From Diphasiastrum complanatum (taxonomy: Eukaryota; Streptophyta; Lycopodiopsida; Lycopodiales; Lycopodiaceae), in contig CM055097.1 of NCBI GenBank assembly GCA_029204225.1, positions 68,737,955 to 68,801,954 of the forward strand: 64,000 nt of DNA. The letters run 5' to 3'. Each line of letters opens with the position of its first letter. The stretch's first letter is position 1. The notes below the pieces were generated by a model that worked only from the letters and a program-made list of their open reading frames with translations, was not told the DNA's origin and searched no databases. Made by a program: the position numbers and the translations under genes. Of this stretch, positions 13,068 to 22,174 are shown in pieces.

Positions 13068-13900
13068 TTAGGTAGGGGGAGTGTCAGGTACTTTTAGTAG
13101 GTTCATGTTAGAAATGCATTATAATATCAAGTATAAACTTTGTTAGGCCCAAAAGGAGCTATTAGCCTTAAGAAAAAGATGTTTCCCTCTTTAGGCCCTT
13201 CAAAGTACCTTAATAAGGATAGTAGGCCAGTAAGGGTCCAAATACATCTAATAAGACTTAACAAGGACTAACTATCCTTCAAGATAGTTATGTTTAGTTA
13301 AGTCAGGGCATTGTCTATAAGTAGGCAAATGACATCAATTTTTAGAATCTTTTGGATCATTTGCAAATGAGAGAGCTTAGCCGCCTCTTTGTGATTGTGA
13401 CCTTGGGATTGTCATCTGCTAGGTCTCATGTGCCCAATCTACATGAATCCATGCTCTTCCAATCTTTTGTAATCATCTTCTCATTCCTAATGTGATTCTA
13501 TGAAGATCCTCATGTCATTTGCTTGTTATGGATATGCTATCATGAATGTTTGTAACTTTTCTTGCTACTACCTTTAATTTCATAATTATTGCTATTTGCT
13601 TGGATTTGGCACATGACAAGCCTATTTGCATGATCAAAATGGGGTTGAGCTAATTGCCTAGTTGACCCTACTGCAAGAGCCTCCTACAAGCCTCAAAACT
13701 CATTATTCACACATTGCAACCGCACTCGTGCTCATAGGGGAGTGAACGACTGGGTGTTTAGGCCTGCATCTTCTTCTAGCACATAACGCAAAGTGGCATT
13801 TTAGTCCCACTTGATAAAATGTAGAAGTAAAACTGGGCTTCTTAACTGATGTGCTCGTAGAAGATTAGCCTCGACATCTTTGTTGCTTGATTGGCACTTG
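13068..13900 (+). repeat. Polypurine tract and 3' LTR of Ty3 remnant D
   Basis: GGTAGGGGGAG at about 13071-13081 is a polypurine tract, and TGTCAGGTAC at 13082 is a typical LTR start. A TATA-like box (TCTATAAGTAGG) lies near 13314. I could not fix the right end because no second copy is in the window, and 13900 is only an outer guess. The rest of the stretch has no gene. Confidence 0.55.
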
Positions 13901-13929
13901 GCAAATGAGGACACCCTATTTTCATTTAT

Positions 13930-14560
13930 CTCAAAAGGATGTTGGACCTTTGGTCATGGTGCATTCTCAACCCACATGGCCTAGGACTTGCCACCCTCTG
14001 AGGCCATTCTGCCAGGGAAGGGCCATCAGCCGCGGGCGGTAGTAGCCCGAGGCAGAAGGCCCTTCCCACAACAGAATGGCCAAGGAGATGACCTTTCGCG
14101 GTGTGAAAACTTATTTTACAATTTTTGTTCTTTCTTTCTTTTTGCCGTAATTTTTTTTTTCCATGCACCTTCCGCGTACAAGGTCATGTAAATCATTTTT
14201 ACATGCACCTTTTGTATCCCGAAAGGTGCACGTAAAAAATTTAGAAAAAAAAAGAGGCGAAGAAATTACGTTCTGCGAGGCACTTCCTTTTTCTTCATGA
14301 AAAAACAAAAAATAATTTTTTTGGGGGGAAAGGACGCCCTCCAAGGGTGTTCCTCCTAGGAAGGACGTCAGACGCCCGAGGAGGCGCATCCTTCCTCGGC
14401 ATGAAATCACTTTTTATGTTTTTTTTCCTATTATTTTGTTGAAATTTTTTTTACAGGCACCTTCTAGCATCCGGAAGGTGCTTGTAAAAACAATTTGCTA
14501 TAAAAAAATTTGTCCCACAGATTACGTTGTGTGAGGCTACTCCATTTCCTTTGTAAAAAT
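13930..14560. repeat. Diverged repeat units with GCACCTT hairpins
   Basis: Three inverted repeats sharing a GCACCTT arm occur: about 14161-14191, 14199-14240 (arms of about 19 bp, TTTACATGCACCTTTTG against CGAAAGGTGCACGTAAA) and about 14448-14490 (ACAGGCACCTTC against GGAAGGTGCTTGT). Between and after them a second motif recurs in diverged form (TTACGTTCTGCGAGGC near 14265, TTACGTTGTGTGAGGC near 14523), with a unit spacing of about 260 bp. There is no coding signal. It looks like a diverged tandem or MITE-derived repeat. Confidence 0.55.
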
Positions 14561-14985
14561 GTTAAAAGTGATTTTATGGAACAGGAATCCTTCACAACTC
14601 ACCACTACAATATAACATGATCTTAGTTTCCAAGGGAGTCTTTGTTGTACACAAGACCAAAGAAACTTTGGATGCAAATCAATGTAAGCAACTAAGCCAA
14701 CCAACCCTCTTGGTTAGGCACTCCAGTACTGAATCTTGTTGTAGCACTAAAATATTGGAGGAGGACGGTTCGTAGTTCGTACTTGCTTTGCTTTACTTTG
14801 GCCTTGGAGCTTGAGAACTGTTAAAGCAATGGGATGACCTCAACTTCTATCTTTCTTCTTTGGATGTACTTAGCCTTGTCGCCTCCTCAATTTTTCGGTT
14901 TTTCGAGGATATTTCGCACCGACAAAATTTTTCATATTTCCTCAGCGATTTGATGCACGCAGGGAGCCAAAGTCGAGAAAGGCCG
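14561..14985. other. Intergenic, nothing recognised
   Basis: No gene, repeat or mobile-element signal that I can support on either strand. Confidence 0.4.
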
Positions 14986-14989
14986 TGGC

Positions 14990-15570
14990 CTGCCTTCTTA
15001 GGCTGAAGTTGACTGGAGATTGAGTTCAGTATATAGGGATGCTACATGCGGTTTGGGGTTGCAAAGTTCTCGCACGTCATGATCATTGCTCCACTCAAGA
15101 TTTTTCTCAACTCACTTGTTACCTCAAGGTTTGTGTTTGTGTGATTATATTCTATTGCTAACATTTGTATGGTGAAATGTATTCCTAATGTCTGTCTCTT
15201 TTGTATTATGGTTTTAGCCAAAGCTTCATCCAAGGAGATGCCTGCAAGGAAGTCATCAGCGTATCGGACGTAGTAGATGTGCCTGCCGAGGATGAACTTT
15301 GTATCCAAAGGGGGCAATTCCTCCGTGCTTGAGGTTCGGAAGAAAGTCGTCACAGGGAGCTCTAAAAGGAAATCTATTTCGGAGGCTACAATCTTGCTTG
15401 TTAGACAGTCTTAGCATATTTTCCCTTTCACTTCTGTAGGTTTTCTTTGGGATATCTTGGAGGTTGTTTTGTTCTTGTCGTTTCAGGTTAACTATGTAGT
15501 TCTCCAAGTGGTGCATAGCGGCGCTGAATAGGAAGGGGGCACTTATAGAGGTTTGAAGAAAGGGCCACAC
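14990..15570 (-). pseudogene. Group II intron reverse transcriptase/maturase fragment (organelle type)
   Basis: Read on the minus strand, 15570-15256 resembles the region before the active site of a group II intron RT (FLFSAAMHHLENYIVNLKRQ, then a basic stretch). An overlapping frame, 15353-15042, carries IYYVRYADDFLAGI, the YADD catalytic box in the form YVRYADDF that is typical of group II intron-encoded proteins and plant mitochondrial maturases. The frame changes between the two parts and homology fades after the box. No maturase (X) or endonuclease domain was recognised. The likely origin is mitochondrial DNA moved to the nucleus, or a decayed nuclear maturase gene; I cannot separate these by eye. 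Confidence 0.7.
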
Positions 15571-15582
15571 TCAACCATAGGT

Positions 15583-16096
15583 TCCCGTAGAAGGAAGTTT
15601 TTGTGGGGGAGGGAAGGTTACGGACCATGACGGCCTTGCAAGTTGCGGACCATGACGGTGTGCCCAATTGTAATGGCCTTGCAAGTTGCGGAATGCAAGT
15701 CTGAGGTTATTGACATGTTTGGGTGCCAAGTGTTAGCATCTTAGGATGACACATGCCACTGTTTGGACCGTGCTTGATGAGGGGCCCACTTGTACTATGA
15801 TGGGAGTCTCTTGGCCATTATTCAGTCTACTTGGGAAGAGGTGGATGGAGAGCATGTGCGAGCTAGAACGTATCTCCAAGCTAGGTGGAGCTGAGAGCGA
15901 TTGCTAGTGGTATGGGACATTGGTTATCGTTGGAGGCCCAACCAAGAATGAAGGTGTCGATCAACTCCGTTGAATGGGGGTGAGTTGGTAATGACTATAT
16001 GGATGGGCAATAACAATGTGTTCATCACGTATGTTGGGTGTGCGAAAACCTTATAGCATCTGGAAGATGTAGGGAGTTGTAACAATTGGTATCATT
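15583..16096 (+). repeat. Diverged chromovirus LTR (family of element B) with polypurine tract and primer site
   Basis: Aligns end to end with the 3' LTR at 56097-56569: TAGAAGGAAGTTTTTGTGGGGG precedes it like the polypurine tract of element B. It shares the GACATGTTTGG, GGTGGATGGAGAGCA and AGGGAGTTGTAACA blocks, and it ends at about 16084 followed by TTGGTATCA, a primer-site remnant. The first 70 bp contain a local duplication (CCTTGCAAGTTGCGGA occurs twice). Much older than element B judging by mismatches. Confidence 0.8.
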
Positions 16097-16490
16097 GGTA
16101 TATCCCTTGCAATCATTTGTACTTTGCAACAATTTTCAAGCCTAAACTCTATACCTTGAATTGTTGTCATGTGCATTGATTTTTAGCTTACTTGAGACGT
16201 CAAGGTTAGCAGTTCCTTGCCGTACATATTATGCACAAAATGACAAGAGAATAAAGTGACAAAATTGTATATCTCAAAACAAAATCTTCGTTTGTGTTGC
16301 AGAGGTTGATATTTTTCTAGATTTGAGATGGTATAAAGAGAGATGAAATTTGAGTATCTTTCAATCAAATTCATAATTGCACAACTTTCCTGGAACGGTC
16401 ATTATGAGTTGTTAGTTTTACCGTTGGACTCACGTGATATAACCATGAATATATGGTACGTGTACCACTTACATGCTCAACTGGACATCT
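16097..16490. other. Intergenic, nothing recognised
   Basis: AT-rich stretch between the LTR and the LINE-like pseudogene. The only open frame (16183-16374, minus) has no recognisable feature. Confidence 0.35.
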
Positions 16491-16492
16491 CT

Positions 16493-17425
16493 TCATTTCT
16501 CTAACTCAAACTCTATCTCAGAATTAAGACGTTCATTAACTATAGGCTTACGATCCACAAATCTGATAATGCCGTCACGATAGATAAGCCGTTTGCCAGT
16601 TGATAGAGCTTCTTGTCTTGCTTTCTTACGTTCTTGGACTTGGATGAAAGTAAGATTTAAATAGATTTTGGTATCACGCAATTTAGATCATTTCCCTCAA
16701 ACTTTGCGCCGGTGAGACACTAACGTGAAGCGGACGACAAGAGTATCTGGGTCCTTCTTAGGTCGCCAGGCAGTTTCCATACCTTTGCTATGGTGCTGAA
16801 GGTTTCCTTCCAAAATCTTTTCAGCTTCTTCAACAACATTTTCGGAGTTCGGAATACTTCTAACACGGAAATTGAGAGCTTTGTGTTCTCGCAGACGACT
16901 CTCGTTGAACGTGGTTGAGATAAACGAAGGTGAGGGCGAAGGTGGAGAGATAGCTGTAGACGAACCTTTAAGTACATCTGCCCATGATTGGACAGCCGTA
17001 TGGTGTTGTTCCACCTGATTTTTGAGCTGCTGGATTTTTTTTGAAGTAGCGGTTTGGGAAGAAGTTTCACTTTTGATAACTGCAACTTCCTTCTTGAGTG
17101 CTTCAATGAAAGTGTCTAGCTTTTGAAGGTGCGATTGCACAACAAGTAGAGAATCATGGGAAGCAAGTTTCTCTCTATGCTTGTTAAGGTATTCAAATAG
17201 ACGAAGTTGCTCCTCACGAAGAAGACAGACTAAGGTATATGTGGGGAGAGAAGCAGGTGCTTCTGGAGTCAAGGGAATAGCTACAGTAGTTTCATTGTTG
17301 GTAACAGGATTTGATGGCGAGATAGTGATTGCAACGGGCATAGAAGTAGAAGGAGAAGTTGGATATGTTTGTGAGGGCAATGACAGAAGATGGATCAAGA
17401 ATTTTCCCTTTGCGATGAGGCATTT
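16493..17425 (-). pseudogene. LINE ORF1-like protein pseudogene (coiled coil plus RNA-binding-like region)
   Basis: The minus-strand frame 17398-16697 encodes 233 residues: a Pro/Ser/Thr-rich N-terminus, a heptad-rich helical stretch (about residues 60-140, with repeated Leu, Glu and Lys), a low-complexity linker, then a segment like the L1 ORF1 RNA-binding domain (LNFRVRSIPNSEN...DTLVVRFTLVSHRRKV). The same frame continues after two TGA codons only 12 nt apart (at about 16699 and 16687) into RDTKIYLNLTFIQVQERKKARQ, which matches the ORF1 C-terminal pattern. No ORF2 (endonuclease/RT) follows. The start is unclear: an ATG near 17421 is in another frame. The family call rests on domain order and motif style only. 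Confidence 0.5.
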
Positions 17426-17555
17426 TGCAGATCTGAAGGATAGGCAAGGACGGATCAGCTAGCTAGGCACCATCAGCGATGGACAAGTTCAAAGAAGAGC
17501 GATGGAGGGTGCAAGGAGCAGGCGCCAGCATCGCGATGGAAAGGGCGCCAGCAGC

Positions 17556-17558
<3 letters not shown>

Positions 17559-17628
<70 letters not shown>
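17559..17628. repeat. (GA)n microsatellite 1
   Basis: About 35 uninterrupted GA units, followed by a short GT run and a G-tract. It opens Ser-Leu frames on the minus strand that are not genes. Confidence 0.95.
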
Positions 17629-17633
<5 letters not shown>

Positions 17634-17733
17634 TGTGTGTGTGTGTGGGGGGGGGGATAGATTATGATTATTAGATCTAGATTTGTATGGATAGAATAGA
17701 ATGAGAATAAAATGAAATTATAAGGATTGGAAC

Positions 17734-17736
<3 letters not shown>

Positions 17737-17819
<83 letters not shown>
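17737..17819. repeat. (GA)n microsatellite 2
   Basis: About 41 uninterrupted GA units, 108 bp from the first tract. The same sense on both sides of a short non-repeat spacer suggests one tract interrupted by insertion, or local duplication. Confidence 0.95.
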
Positions 17820-17821
<2 letters not shown>

Positions 17822-18089
17822 GTGAACACGACAAGCCATGCTAATTTTTTATTTTAAAGGACCTAAACCCTAAATCTAGGAGTTAATGCACCTGAACTGG
17901 ACCATCTTGTACTCGAAACATTTGGCAACCTATATAAATGTACTGCCCTTAATTAGATCTGATACCCATATTGCCCACAAAAAAAAAAAACGTTTATGAG
18001 AAACGCTGCTAAAATCCAGAACTACGGTTCAGAATTGCATTTCTGATTGTGTTTTATGTGTATATACAGATATATAATATATATATATA

Positions 18090-18367
18090 TCTAAGATTGG
18101 GGGGTCCAGACGCGGTGCTCGTCCGGATGCGTTTATTTTATTTTATTTTTTAAATAGACTAAAAAAAAAGGGACGTGTCCCCGGATGCTTGGGGGTCGGA
18201 CGCGGACGCGAAAAGGCCGACATTGGATGCGTCCAAATTATTATTATTATTATTTAATTTTACCCCATTTTTACACTTAATAAAAAAAAAGTGCGTCCAC
18301 CTCCGGACGTGCCCCGGGCGCGTTCGCATCCCCTGACGTGCGTCCGCACCCGGGGGTCCCTACCTTA
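18090..18367. mobile_element. GC-rich short element G1 between (TA)n tracts
   Basis: Starts CTAAGATTGG after a (TA)n run and ends CTACCTTATATATA. The body consists of GGACGCGTCCG-like palindromic blocks separated by T-rich and A-rich runs. Five similar units occur at 18417, 18708, 28002, 40834 and 41157, so this is a dispersed non-autonomous family. It has no coding capacity. Confidence 0.6.
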
Positions 18368-18416
18368 TATATATAAATAAATAAATATATATATATATAT
18401 AGATATATATATAATA

Positions 18417-18651
18417 TCAAACATGAGGGTCCGGGCTGGACGAGAGCAATCCGTGTCCGCGTCCGGCGTTCGGACCCGGACGCGTCCGACCCTTGGATGC
18501 GGGGTCGGACGAGTCCCTTATTTTTATTTATTTATTTTAGACTAAATAAGACTAAAAAAAAAAAAGTGGATGCGTCCGGACCCTCGGACGCACCCCTGGC
18601 GCGTCCGCGCCAGGACGCGGACGCGCGTCCGGACGCACCGTCCGCTACCTT

Positions 18652-18654
<3 letters not shown>
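18417..18654 (+). mobile_element. GC-rich short element G2
   Basis: Begins ATCAAACATGAGGGTCCGGGC and ends CCGCTACCTTAGATATA, the same boundaries as G4 (28002-28284). It is flanked by (TA)n on both sides. GACGCG and CGTCCG blocks alternate with an A/T-rich middle. Confidence 0.65.

Positions 18655-18707
<53 letters not shown>
18655..18707. repeat. (TA)n tract between G2 and G3
   Basis: About 26 TA units; the two flanking GC-rich elements face each other across it in inverted orientation. Confidence 0.95.
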
Positions 18708-18709
<2 letters not shown>

Positions 18710-18752
18710 AAGAAAGCGGGTGGCGGACGCGGACGCGTCCAATTTTTTTCAA
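18708..18752 (-). mobile_element. Truncated inverted GC-rich element G3
   Basis: CTAAGAAAGCGGGTGGCGGA is close to the reverse complement of the right end of G4 (TCCGCCATCCGCTTCCTTAG). Similarity ends after about 45 bp at an A-rich run. Confidence 0.55.
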
Positions 18753-19130
18753 AAAAAAAAAAAATACAGGCACCTGCCTACACTGCCCCCCATCCCAAAA
18801 GCAAACTAAAAACAATTTATGGCCCCTGTTTTTCCCCCGGAATTAATTATCAGAGGGTGCCTGTCACCCACCTGCCCCCTCCTGTTAAAAAATAGGAAAA
18901 CAGTATCAAAAAAATTTGCAAAAAAATTTGCAAAAATATTTGCAACAGACCTAACCACTGGGCCATGCCTCTTATAACCTCAGTATTACTAAACAACCAT
19001 GGCCAGTGAGCGGTTCATAAATTATTACGAACCTTCATTGGGAACTAAGCTCCAAAAAATCGGCAAAGAAAGATTTGAGAGTGGTTTCGAGTGAAGGTTT
19101 GTATGGCAAACATATTACTGCCCCAAGGTT
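18753..19130. other. Non-coding stretch with short tandem motif
   Basis: Contains three copies of an AAAAAAATTTGC motif at about 18906-18943 and no gene signal. Confidence 0.4.
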
Positions 19131-19140
19131 TAGAAGTGAA

Positions 19141-19222
19141 ATCGAGCCAAGCTCGATCCCTTGGGTTCGTATCGGGATCACGAACCTGTGGATTGTATTC
19201 CTGGATCGATGATGCGTTCTAC
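19141..19222 (+). repeat. Direct repeat, left copy (flanks small gene of hAT-0)
   Basis: Shares the block TGGATTGTATTCCTGGA, preceded by an AGCTCGATCCCTTGGGT-like region, with 19730-19815, about 590 bp away in the same orientation. The two copies bracket the small-gene remnant of hAT-0. Confidence 0.65.
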
Positions 19223-19377
19223 ACAGTACCATGGCCTATGTGATGAGATAGATTTAGGATTTAGGGTTTAGGGTCGACGTCACGTGGGCAACTAGTCGGA
19301 GCATGTCCTGGTAGATGTCCGCTGACACAACGAACGGAAGCTAGAAGGAGGATTTCACGAGAGCCAGCGAGAGATAA

Positions 19378-19558
19378 TGGGGCGACTCCCGGAGCTGCAG
19401 CTAAGTGCCCTCACAGTCCTCGGACCTGCTCCCCCGTGACAGAGCTGGCGTGGGCGAGGAAACGCAACGGATTGGAATTAACTTCACCGCAGAACAACTT
19501 CCCATGGTCCGGGACAGGGTCCCTCGTCGTCGGGCCAGCCAGTAGGTCTTCTGTTTCC
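19378..19558 (+). pseudogene. Remnant of hAT accessory small gene (hAT-0)
   Basis: Translation gives GEETQRIGINFTAEQLPMVR followed by an RRRAS-type basic stretch and a stop at about 19546. This is clearly related to the 121-residue accessory protein of hAT-1/2/3/5 (EQIGMNFTRRQLIMVRERAARRRANQ) and even closer to that of hAT-4 (GEETQRRGINYTAQQLAMVR). The upstream CCCGGAGCTGCAG matches hAT-4 too. The N-terminal helical part is not readable. It is the most diverged copy of this gene in the window and shows which residues are conserved: Gly, Asn-(Phe/Tyr)-Thr, Gln-Leu, Met-Val-Arg. Confidence 0.75.
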
Positions 19559-19729
19559 CGGTAGTGAACGACACAGTTATGATGACCATCCACTCCACTA
19601 GTGACCATTCACTCCCTGTAGTGCTTGGAGAAACGGGACCGTCGGACGGATAGCTGTAGAACTAGTCCATTTGGATTGACCTAATTGTGTTTCTAACCCG
19701 TCGAACGACCATTTTGATCGGACGATGCC

Positions 19730-19815
19730 CGAATCGGGCTAGGCTCGGTCCCCTGAGTACGTACCTGCTCCACGAACCAGTGGATTGTATTCCTGGACCA
19801 TTGATACATTCTACG
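19730..19815 (+). repeat. Direct repeat, right copy (flanks small gene of hAT-0)
   Basis: Partner of the repeat at 19141-19222, with the same order of blocks (AGGCTCGGTCCCCTGAGT, then CAGTGGATTGTATTCCTGGA) and many mismatches elsewhere. Confidence 0.65.
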
Positions 19816-20108
19816 TAGGTTTAAGTGTATGCTGCGAAAGTGCAGCTTTGATGTTGAATCTGCACATACCTGTGGTGCAATGCCTACGACACAATGAGGA
19901 CGTGGGTGGGGTTGATGATGTTTATGGATGATGATTATGCTTGTGGCTTGTTTTGATGGTTATGGCTGTGGGGTTGTGGGTTTAGGGTGATTTGTTAGGG
20001 TTTGGGGTGTTGTGTTAACTGTGCCATTTGTTGGGGTGTCGGGTTTAGGGTCTTATGTTAAATGGTTGAACATGATGCATATGTTTTGAATGAGATGCAG
20101 ATGTGCTG

Positions 20109-20139
<31 letters not shown>

Positions 20140-21006
20140 ATCACGGAGCGCTAGCGTCCTCAGGTCTGGCTGCCCGGCGTCGTAGCTCTCCCACCATGAT
20201 ACAGGCAAGAGCCTGTTCTCTCGAACACGTGCAAGGTCCTCGCCGAACAGCCCCAGAGAGTGCCTGCAGTTGAGCAACGATATGCTTGAGTACACTTGAG
20301 CCCGCGCAGGGCAATTGAACGAACGACAACGTACGATAGATCAAGAGTTTACCCGTAACCGAGCCTCTGCACCTCGAGCCTGCTGCGGAACCCAGTGTCG
20401 CTGCTGAGGAGGCGGATGTATGCGAACCAGTCCGCACGCAGCTTTGCATCGTCGTACTGCCTCTCGCTCTGAAAAGGCGGATGCAGTATGTGGGCCACAC
20501 TGTGAATGGGCCGATGAAACTTCTCCCATCGCCGCTGTCACAAACGCTTGATAGGCTCCAACCTGTGGACCAAACCACGCAGAGGCAACAGTTACATACC
20601 ATCGTGTTGCGGCAGCAAGACGAAACTGAGTGTGAAATGGAAGTACGGATGGTGAGACGGAAAAATGTTATACCTGGCAGGGTCCAGCTCAGAACGCTGG
20701 AGAGACTCGCCTATGCGGTCCATGAACTTGTAGATGAGGCCCATCGTGCACCCCTCGCGATCAACGAGCCTTAGAACAGAGTAGATGGGGCGCATGATGT
20801 CCATCAGCTGCTGCATATCCACCCAGAAAGTCTCCATGAATAAGATGTCGTGGAAGGCCAAGCCCTCTGGGGTCGTGGACAGGTCCATGGCGGTGAACTT
20901 TGCCGAAGTGGCCATGTGCCGCAATTACCCTTGAGCTTGTGTAGCCGCTCAAGCATGATGAACTGGTAGGCGAAGCGGGTGCGAGCGGGCTTCTTCAAGT
21001 CGAGCC
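20140..21006 (-). pseudogene. hAT transposase remnant of hAT-0 (end of DUF659-side exon to hAT C-terminal domain)
   Basis: The minus strand shows, after a splice acceptor at about 21007, RLDLKKPARTRFAYQFIM, which matches HLDLRKPAPTRFAFDLVV of hAT-3. It continues to FWVDMQQLMDIMRPIYSVLR and ends at a donor (about 20674) in the same place as exon 1 of hAT-3. The next exon has FHRPIHSVAHILHPPFQSERQ (hAT-3: FHRSIHSVAHMLHPLFLSPTQ), broken by a frameshift. A last part, near 20150-20260, gives RLLPVSWWESYDAGQPDLRTLALR, the tryptophan-pair region of the hAT C-terminal domain. It is a distinct, older subfamily. The extra intron before RLDLKK is not seen in hAT-3. BED and catalytic core exons are not found. 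Confidence 0.75.
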
Positions 21007-21339
21007 TGCATTGACAAACGGAATGAGAGGCACACATGAAACAAGCCCAAAAAAAAGAGCATCTTGACAAGCCAAAATGTAAGTGGTATATAGAAACTGT
21101 AATCTAGCCATCTCATAACCATCATGGTCTCACAGTAGACCCTATACTTACAACCGTGCTCAGTAATGGCTTCTCCTCATAACGGGGGCCTTACAGATCT
21201 GAGCTCACTGTTAACTAGTGACTACTAAACTGAGAGGTGCATTATTTGGTTGTCTAACACATTTTGTAGCTGAAAGCACCAGCAACGTGCATAAATGCAC
21301 TGCTCTCGTCAAGAGCTTCAAGCTGATACCCATATTGCC

Positions 21340-21427
21340 CACTAATTTTTTTAAAAAAAAAATTTTTAATTTAAAAAAAAAATTTTTAATTTAAAAAAAA
21401 AATTTTTAATTTAAAAAAAAAATTAAA
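21340..21427. repeat. 20-bp AT-only tandem repeat
   Basis: About four copies of an AAAAAAAATTTTTAATTT unit, directly before the orphan hAT end at 21431. The 20 bp before it (CTGATACCCATATTGCCCAC) also occur at about 17959-17979, where they are followed by an A-run. Confidence 0.8.
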
Positions 21428-21430
21428 AAA

Positions 21431-21514
21431 TGGTGGCGCCTTGGTACCGCGAATTTTTGGGCGGTACCACCATTATGGTACTGTTACCATAATGGTGGTA
21501 CCATGGTGTACTAT
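21431..21514. mobile_element. Orphan hAT terminal segment with 18-bp perfect hairpin
   Basis: GGTACC-rich sequence ending in TACTATGATA, like the right ends of hAT-2 and hAT-3. It holds a perfect inverted repeat: 21463-21480 pairs with 21485-21502 around a 4-base loop. It faces the left end of hAT-1 across a (TA)n tract, as hAT-2 faces hAT-3. The rest of this element is missing. Confidence 0.6.
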
Positions 21515-21779
21515 GATATATATATATATATATATCATAGTACCTCGTGGTACCGCTGGTATGGTACCGCCAGTACCTTATCAGTGGTACCGCCGGTACG
21601 GTACCGCCCTGGGATCCGCGGTACCAGGGCGGTACCATTTTTAATACTTCTTTTATTTTTTAATAATTTTTTTTTGCATATTAACTACCAAAAAAGGACA
21701 AAAAAAAGTAAAAAAAGGGGGTTCTGGGTGTAAAAAAAGAGGGTACAGTACATGATGCAGGGGACTGTTGCAGTGGCAC

Positions 21780-21965
21780 ATGGGCACTGCGAGTGAGCAG
21801 ACTGAGGGGCCAATGGGAGACCAACACAGGGGGGTAGCATCACATGGGGGCAAGAACAGAGGCACATGGGCATTGTGGGTGAGCAGACCATGGGCCCAAT
21901 GGGAGACCAACACAGGGGGGAGCATCACATGGGGGCAAGTACAAAGGCACATGGATGGATGATGG
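21780..21965 (+). repeat. Tandem about 96-bp repeat upstream of small gene (hAT-1)
   Basis: The block CCAATGGGAGACCAACACAG with GCATCACATGGGGGCAAG occurs twice in tandem between the GGTACC-rich terminus and the small-gene promoter. The same arrangement is present in hAT-2, hAT-3 and hAT-5 and, in diverged form, in hAT-4, so it is probably functional (promoter or transposase-binding region). The function is inference. Confidence 0.7.
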
Positions 21966-21994
21966 GGATCCACATGGCCGATCAGGCTGTGGGG

Positions 21995-22001
21995 ATAAAT
22001 A
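21995..22001 (+). promoter_or_regulatory. TATA-like box of small accessory gene (hAT-1)
   Basis: ATAAATA within GGGGATAAATAGGCA, 174 bp before the ATG. The same heptamer is kept in hAT-3 (40295-40301, minus) and in the diverged hAT-4 (41695-41701). Confidence 0.6.
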
Positions 22002-22174
22002 GGCACTCACAATGCCATTGTGGTCAGCATTTTCAGAGGTTGTGAGAGAGCTAGTGATAGACAGTGAGAGAGCAAGCGAGAGCCGGTGACAGGCTGTGAG
22101 AGGCTGTTTGAGAGCCAGGGTGCTGTGAGAGGGTGTTCAAGGACCAGGGTGCTGTGAGGAGAAGGTCGATCGAG

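Noticed and set aside
17489-17839. 116-codon Ser-Leu frame over the GA tracts
   Set aside because: Pure microsatellite translation.
18090-18754. CRISPR-like or satellite array of GACGCG repeats
   Set aside because: No regular repeat-spacer pattern. Units of 200-290 bp have defined ends and lie dispersed at 18, 28 and 41 kb.
19257-19276. Interstitial telomere repeat (TTTAGGG)
   Set aside because: Only about two units occur here, and scattered single TTAGGGTT matches near 19980-20050 and 17866. Too few to call.
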